From Adineta ricciae (Eukaryota > Rotifera > Eurotatoria > Adinetida > Adinetidae), in the NCBI GenBank assembly GCA_905250025.1, contig CAJNOJ010000125.1, positions 223,016-287,015 of the forward strand: a DNA stretch of 64,000 nucleotides, given 5' to 3'. The notes below the pieces were generated by a model. It was not told where the DNA came from. It worked only from the letters and a program-made list of their open reading frames with translations, and did not search any database. The position numbers and the translations under genes were made by a program. Each line of letters starts with the position of its first letter. Within the stretch, counting starts at the first letter, position 1. Positions 61,119 to 64,000 of this stretch are shown piece by piece.

Positions 61119-64000
61119 TCAGTAACGTGGTCGTGAGGCTCGAGCGCGCGAACTTGGTGATGAAGGACCGAGTTGAGATGGTGAGGCTGCGGCTGCCGCT
61201 CTCATTGAACGTAAAGCAATCGATGGTGATAGTGTACGTCGTGTTGGCGAAGAATGACGTACAGGTGGCTCATGAATATCAGCTAATCGTTTGGTTTCGT
61301 GATCTAAAAGAATCGGATCAAGACCGTGAGGATCTTGAGAAACGAATGATAATGAATCGGTAATTTCGCGACGAAGCGCATTGATTTCTTCGCCATTTAC
61401 TAATGAACGATTCAGAAATGATTGACGTTTACGCAGCTCTTGATGAAGTTGCTCTTTTAATGAGGTAATCTGAAGATTTCGAAGACAAAAATCGAATCAA
61501 GCGATTTGTAGATGAAAACCAAGCGATGTTACCTGTTCTTCGAGACCTTTAACACGGGCTCGATGTGCTTTCTCTCGTGCTTCTAAAGCACGCTCAGCAG
61601 CGGTCTGAGAAGATCGAATACGTTCAGTTTCAGCTTCTGTTTCACGTCGATTTCGTGTTGTCAAGTCAATCAAACTAAAAGAAAATATTCATCATTATTG
61701 TATTTACGAAAATTTAACAAGATCAACTACCGTTGTGCATGTTGTTGTTCGGATTCATTTAAAGCTGCTTGTAAGTGTTCGACTTGTCGTTGTAAAACGA
61801 TGTTTTCTTCTTCTAGTCGACGGAATTGTCGATCGAATTCCGCGCGATCCCACGAACGGATAATATCTTCAGTGACTACACGTTCACGTTCGACCTATGG
61901 GAAAATTTGCTACTCGACGAACACATCGATCAATATGACAACATACTTTATCCAATGTTTTTCTCAAAACATGTTTATCTTTTTCTAAACGTAGTTTGGA
62001 TCTTTCAGCTTCGCGTTTCTCCAGATCAAGGTTGCCTAATTGGCGTTGTAAAAGAGCATTCTTCTCTTGTAATGCTTGTTTATCAGCAGTTAAAATCGAA
62101 ATCTTTTGAATCACTTCTTGTTCACTCTCTTGACGTTGAACAAGAAGCTAAAACACAAAGCAACGCATTTCTCTTGTCTCCGTCATCGTTCTCCTTCAGT
62201 TTGTATGACATACTGTATTTGCATTTCGTAATTGATTTTCTAATTCATGTCGTCTCATTTCTGAATCGGTAACTTCGTTTTGCAGATGATGTACACGTTC
62301 GAGTAATTCATGATTTTGTTTTTTAAGTTCACTAACTTGTGATCTAAACAGACAACAGTTGTTTCGTTGTTGACATTTGAACACAATCGTGTCTTTTTTT
62401 ACCGTGATTGTTCAAGTTTATCTTGGAGAATACGACGTTCAGATTCGTTACTTTGTAAGGCACCTTGAATACCACCAAGTTTTTGTTGTAAGTCAGCTGC
62501 TTGATAATTCGTTTGAGATAATGTTTGATTTAATGATTGGACGCGATTTTTCAAGCTTGATTCACCTTCTTCAGCTTTAGCTAATGTCAAAGAAAGACGA
62601 TCAACGCTCAATTGTAAAGATTGACATCTTTCTTCGCGATCCTAAACAAGATGTTTTCTTTTTTCCGTTCGATCATCATTTTTCCTAATGATTTACTTGA
62701 ATTTGTCGAATTAATGTTTCACATCGTTCTTGATGTACTTGAATTTCGGTGTCTTTGTCAGTGAGAATCATATTTAAACGTTGAAGTTCACCTTCCAATC
62801 CTCGGCGAGTCATTTCCAGCTCAGTTGCACGAGCTTCGGTTTCATCTAATGCACGTTTCAATTGACGTTTTTCATCTGTCAAACGTGATTCGCCCGACTT
62901 TGACAAGCCAAGCTTTTCCTAAGGAAATCAGAAGGCGTGTCTAAGTTACCGTTTTTTCGAAATCGGTGCACAACTTACAGTTAATTGTTTCTTTTCGTTG
63001 TCCAACGATATCAATTGACGTTCAAGTGCAGTCATTTGATCTAACATTGTCTTTCGTTCACGTTCGCTTCGGCGGATGGTGTCTTCTTGTAATAGTAAAG
63101 CATTTTGAGCACCTTGTAGACGAGTGTCCACACCTTTTTTGTCTATAGAGGGAATAACCAGTAAATGGATACATGTTCCGAATGAAATATTGATAATTTA
63201 CCTTCTTCGAATGACATTAACGTTTTTTGTAATTGATTAAAACGTTGTTCAGTTCTTACAAGATTATCTTCTAACTCTTTGTTTGCTCGACGTAGCACAG
63301 CAGCTTCAGCTAGATGATAAAGAAAAGAAGTATTATTTCGATGGAGATCTTTTCGTTAAATAGTTGTCTTACCAGCGCAATCATCGCGTTCACGTTCGGT
63401 AGTAATAAAGTTTTGAGCAAAGTCACGTAGAGCTGTACGAATTTGTTCGGGATCAACATCAGCTACATCAACATAAGTTGAACCAGGTGAACGACCGCGT
63501 TCGCGTTCACCGTCATAATCAGGTGATCGAGAACGTTGATGTGGACTTCGTGATGTTCGTCGTAAGATGGGCGATGCGCGATTTTCGTTACTATCAAAGC
63601 CTTTTGTTGGTGAAATTGGTCGGCGACGAACTGGACTTGGTGAACGACTTCGAAGTCGGGTACTACTGCTACTGCGTGAACCATAGCCAATTGTACGACG
63701 TAAACTAGACACAATACTGCCCAATTTGTATTCCGCATCTCGTTTAGCTCCTTCGACACTAAATGAAAGACGAGTTTTTGAGTGAGGTTATTTCCTTTCA
63801 TAAAAATAAACGTCGATCTTACCGTGCTAATTGTGTATCAAGGGCACTTGCTCGTCCTTCAGCACCTGATAACACAACGCGTAATTCCGATATCATTTGA
63901 TTTGCACCTTCAAGTGCTAATTCAACGTTTCGTCGTTCCTCAATTGCTTTACGTTCTAAAAATTAATCAAATAAAACTCAAGTCATTGTTCTCTTTGGGA
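61119..64000 (-). CDS. CROCC: Rootletin (ciliary rootlet coiled-coil protein), C-terminal part
   Basis: Main structural protein of the ciliary rootlet below the basal body. The gene runs on past the right edge; only the 3' exons are here, ending at TGA 61119. The translation follows the rootletin C-terminal order: EGANQMISELRVVLSGAEGR, a Ser/Arg/Pro-rich break (SSTRLRSRSPSPVRRRPISP), DVDPEQIRTALRDFAQNFIT, QNALLLQEDTIRRSERERKT, RALDETEARATELEMTRRGL, LERVHHLQNEVTDSEMRRHE, LGNLDLEKREAERSKLRLEK and DKHVLRKTLDKV, AREKAHRARVKGLEEQITSL, then KEQLHQELRKR. The heptad pattern is unbroken within exons. Exons are short (about 100-370 bp) with small introns. The tail (RRTLSPSIALRSM ... SSRARASRPRY) is Ser/Pro/Arg-rich and has no counterpart I recall in vertebrates. 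Confidence 0.9.

Overview
The window is nuclear DNA of a small, gene-dense, AT-rich metazoan, most probably a bdelloid rotifer. Genes carry many very short GT-AG introns (mostly about 45-70 bp). The gene set is animal: a Pax gene, a PKA regulatory subunit, SR splicing factors, TDRD12, and cilia genes. Two genes point specifically to bdelloids: an intronless, bacterial-type glutathionylspermidine/trypanothione synthetase-amidase, and a protein with a C-terminal domain that I recall from bdelloid proteins only. All calls rest on reading the translations. No database search was possible.

Layout. 1-8162 (+) holds the 3' part of a long disordered protein with a repeated DPI-RALERF motif. 8163-10823 has no supported gene. 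10824-11792 (-) is the bdelloid-type orphan, followed by what looks like a decayed coding fragment at 12145-12440 (-). 12697-15439 (+) holds two tandem SR proteins with an RRM and a zinc knuckle. 16000-22020 (+) is a tight same-strand series: fatty acyl-CoA reductase, DAW1 (dynein assembly) and an EPSTI1/CUE-like coiled coil, with a possible alternative last exon at 22175-22444. 22555-24960 (-) is an LRR plus Death-domain protein, divergent from a PKA type-I regulatory subunit without a dimerisation domain (25667-26821 +). 27156-28342 (+) is a secreted Cys-rich protein. After a gene-poor stretch, 30440-31198 (-) is a four-EF-hand protein, and 31199-36501 is a 5.3-kb gene desert.

36502-40682 (-) is TDRD12 (piRNA pathway), divergent from PCYT2 (41028-42894 +). 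Then come a four-TM claudin/PMP22-like protein (43389-44155 +), CFAP52 (44265-46745 -), the glutathionylspermidine/trypanothione synthetase (47439-49301 -), alanine aminotransferase (50558-52443 -), IQCE (53177-56822 +), a Pax2/5/8-type gene (57137-58959 -) and the 3' part of rootletin CROCC (61119 to beyond the right edge, -).

Themes. Four genes (DAW1, CFAP52, IQCE, CROCC) build or anchor cilia, fitting an animal that feeds and swims with a ciliated corona. FAR and PCYT2 serve lipid synthesis. Many start codons lie 1-35 nt after a good 3' splice acceptor, as expected for spliced-leader trans-splicing, which is known in rotifers. No rRNA, tRNA, CRISPR array or intact transposon was recognised.
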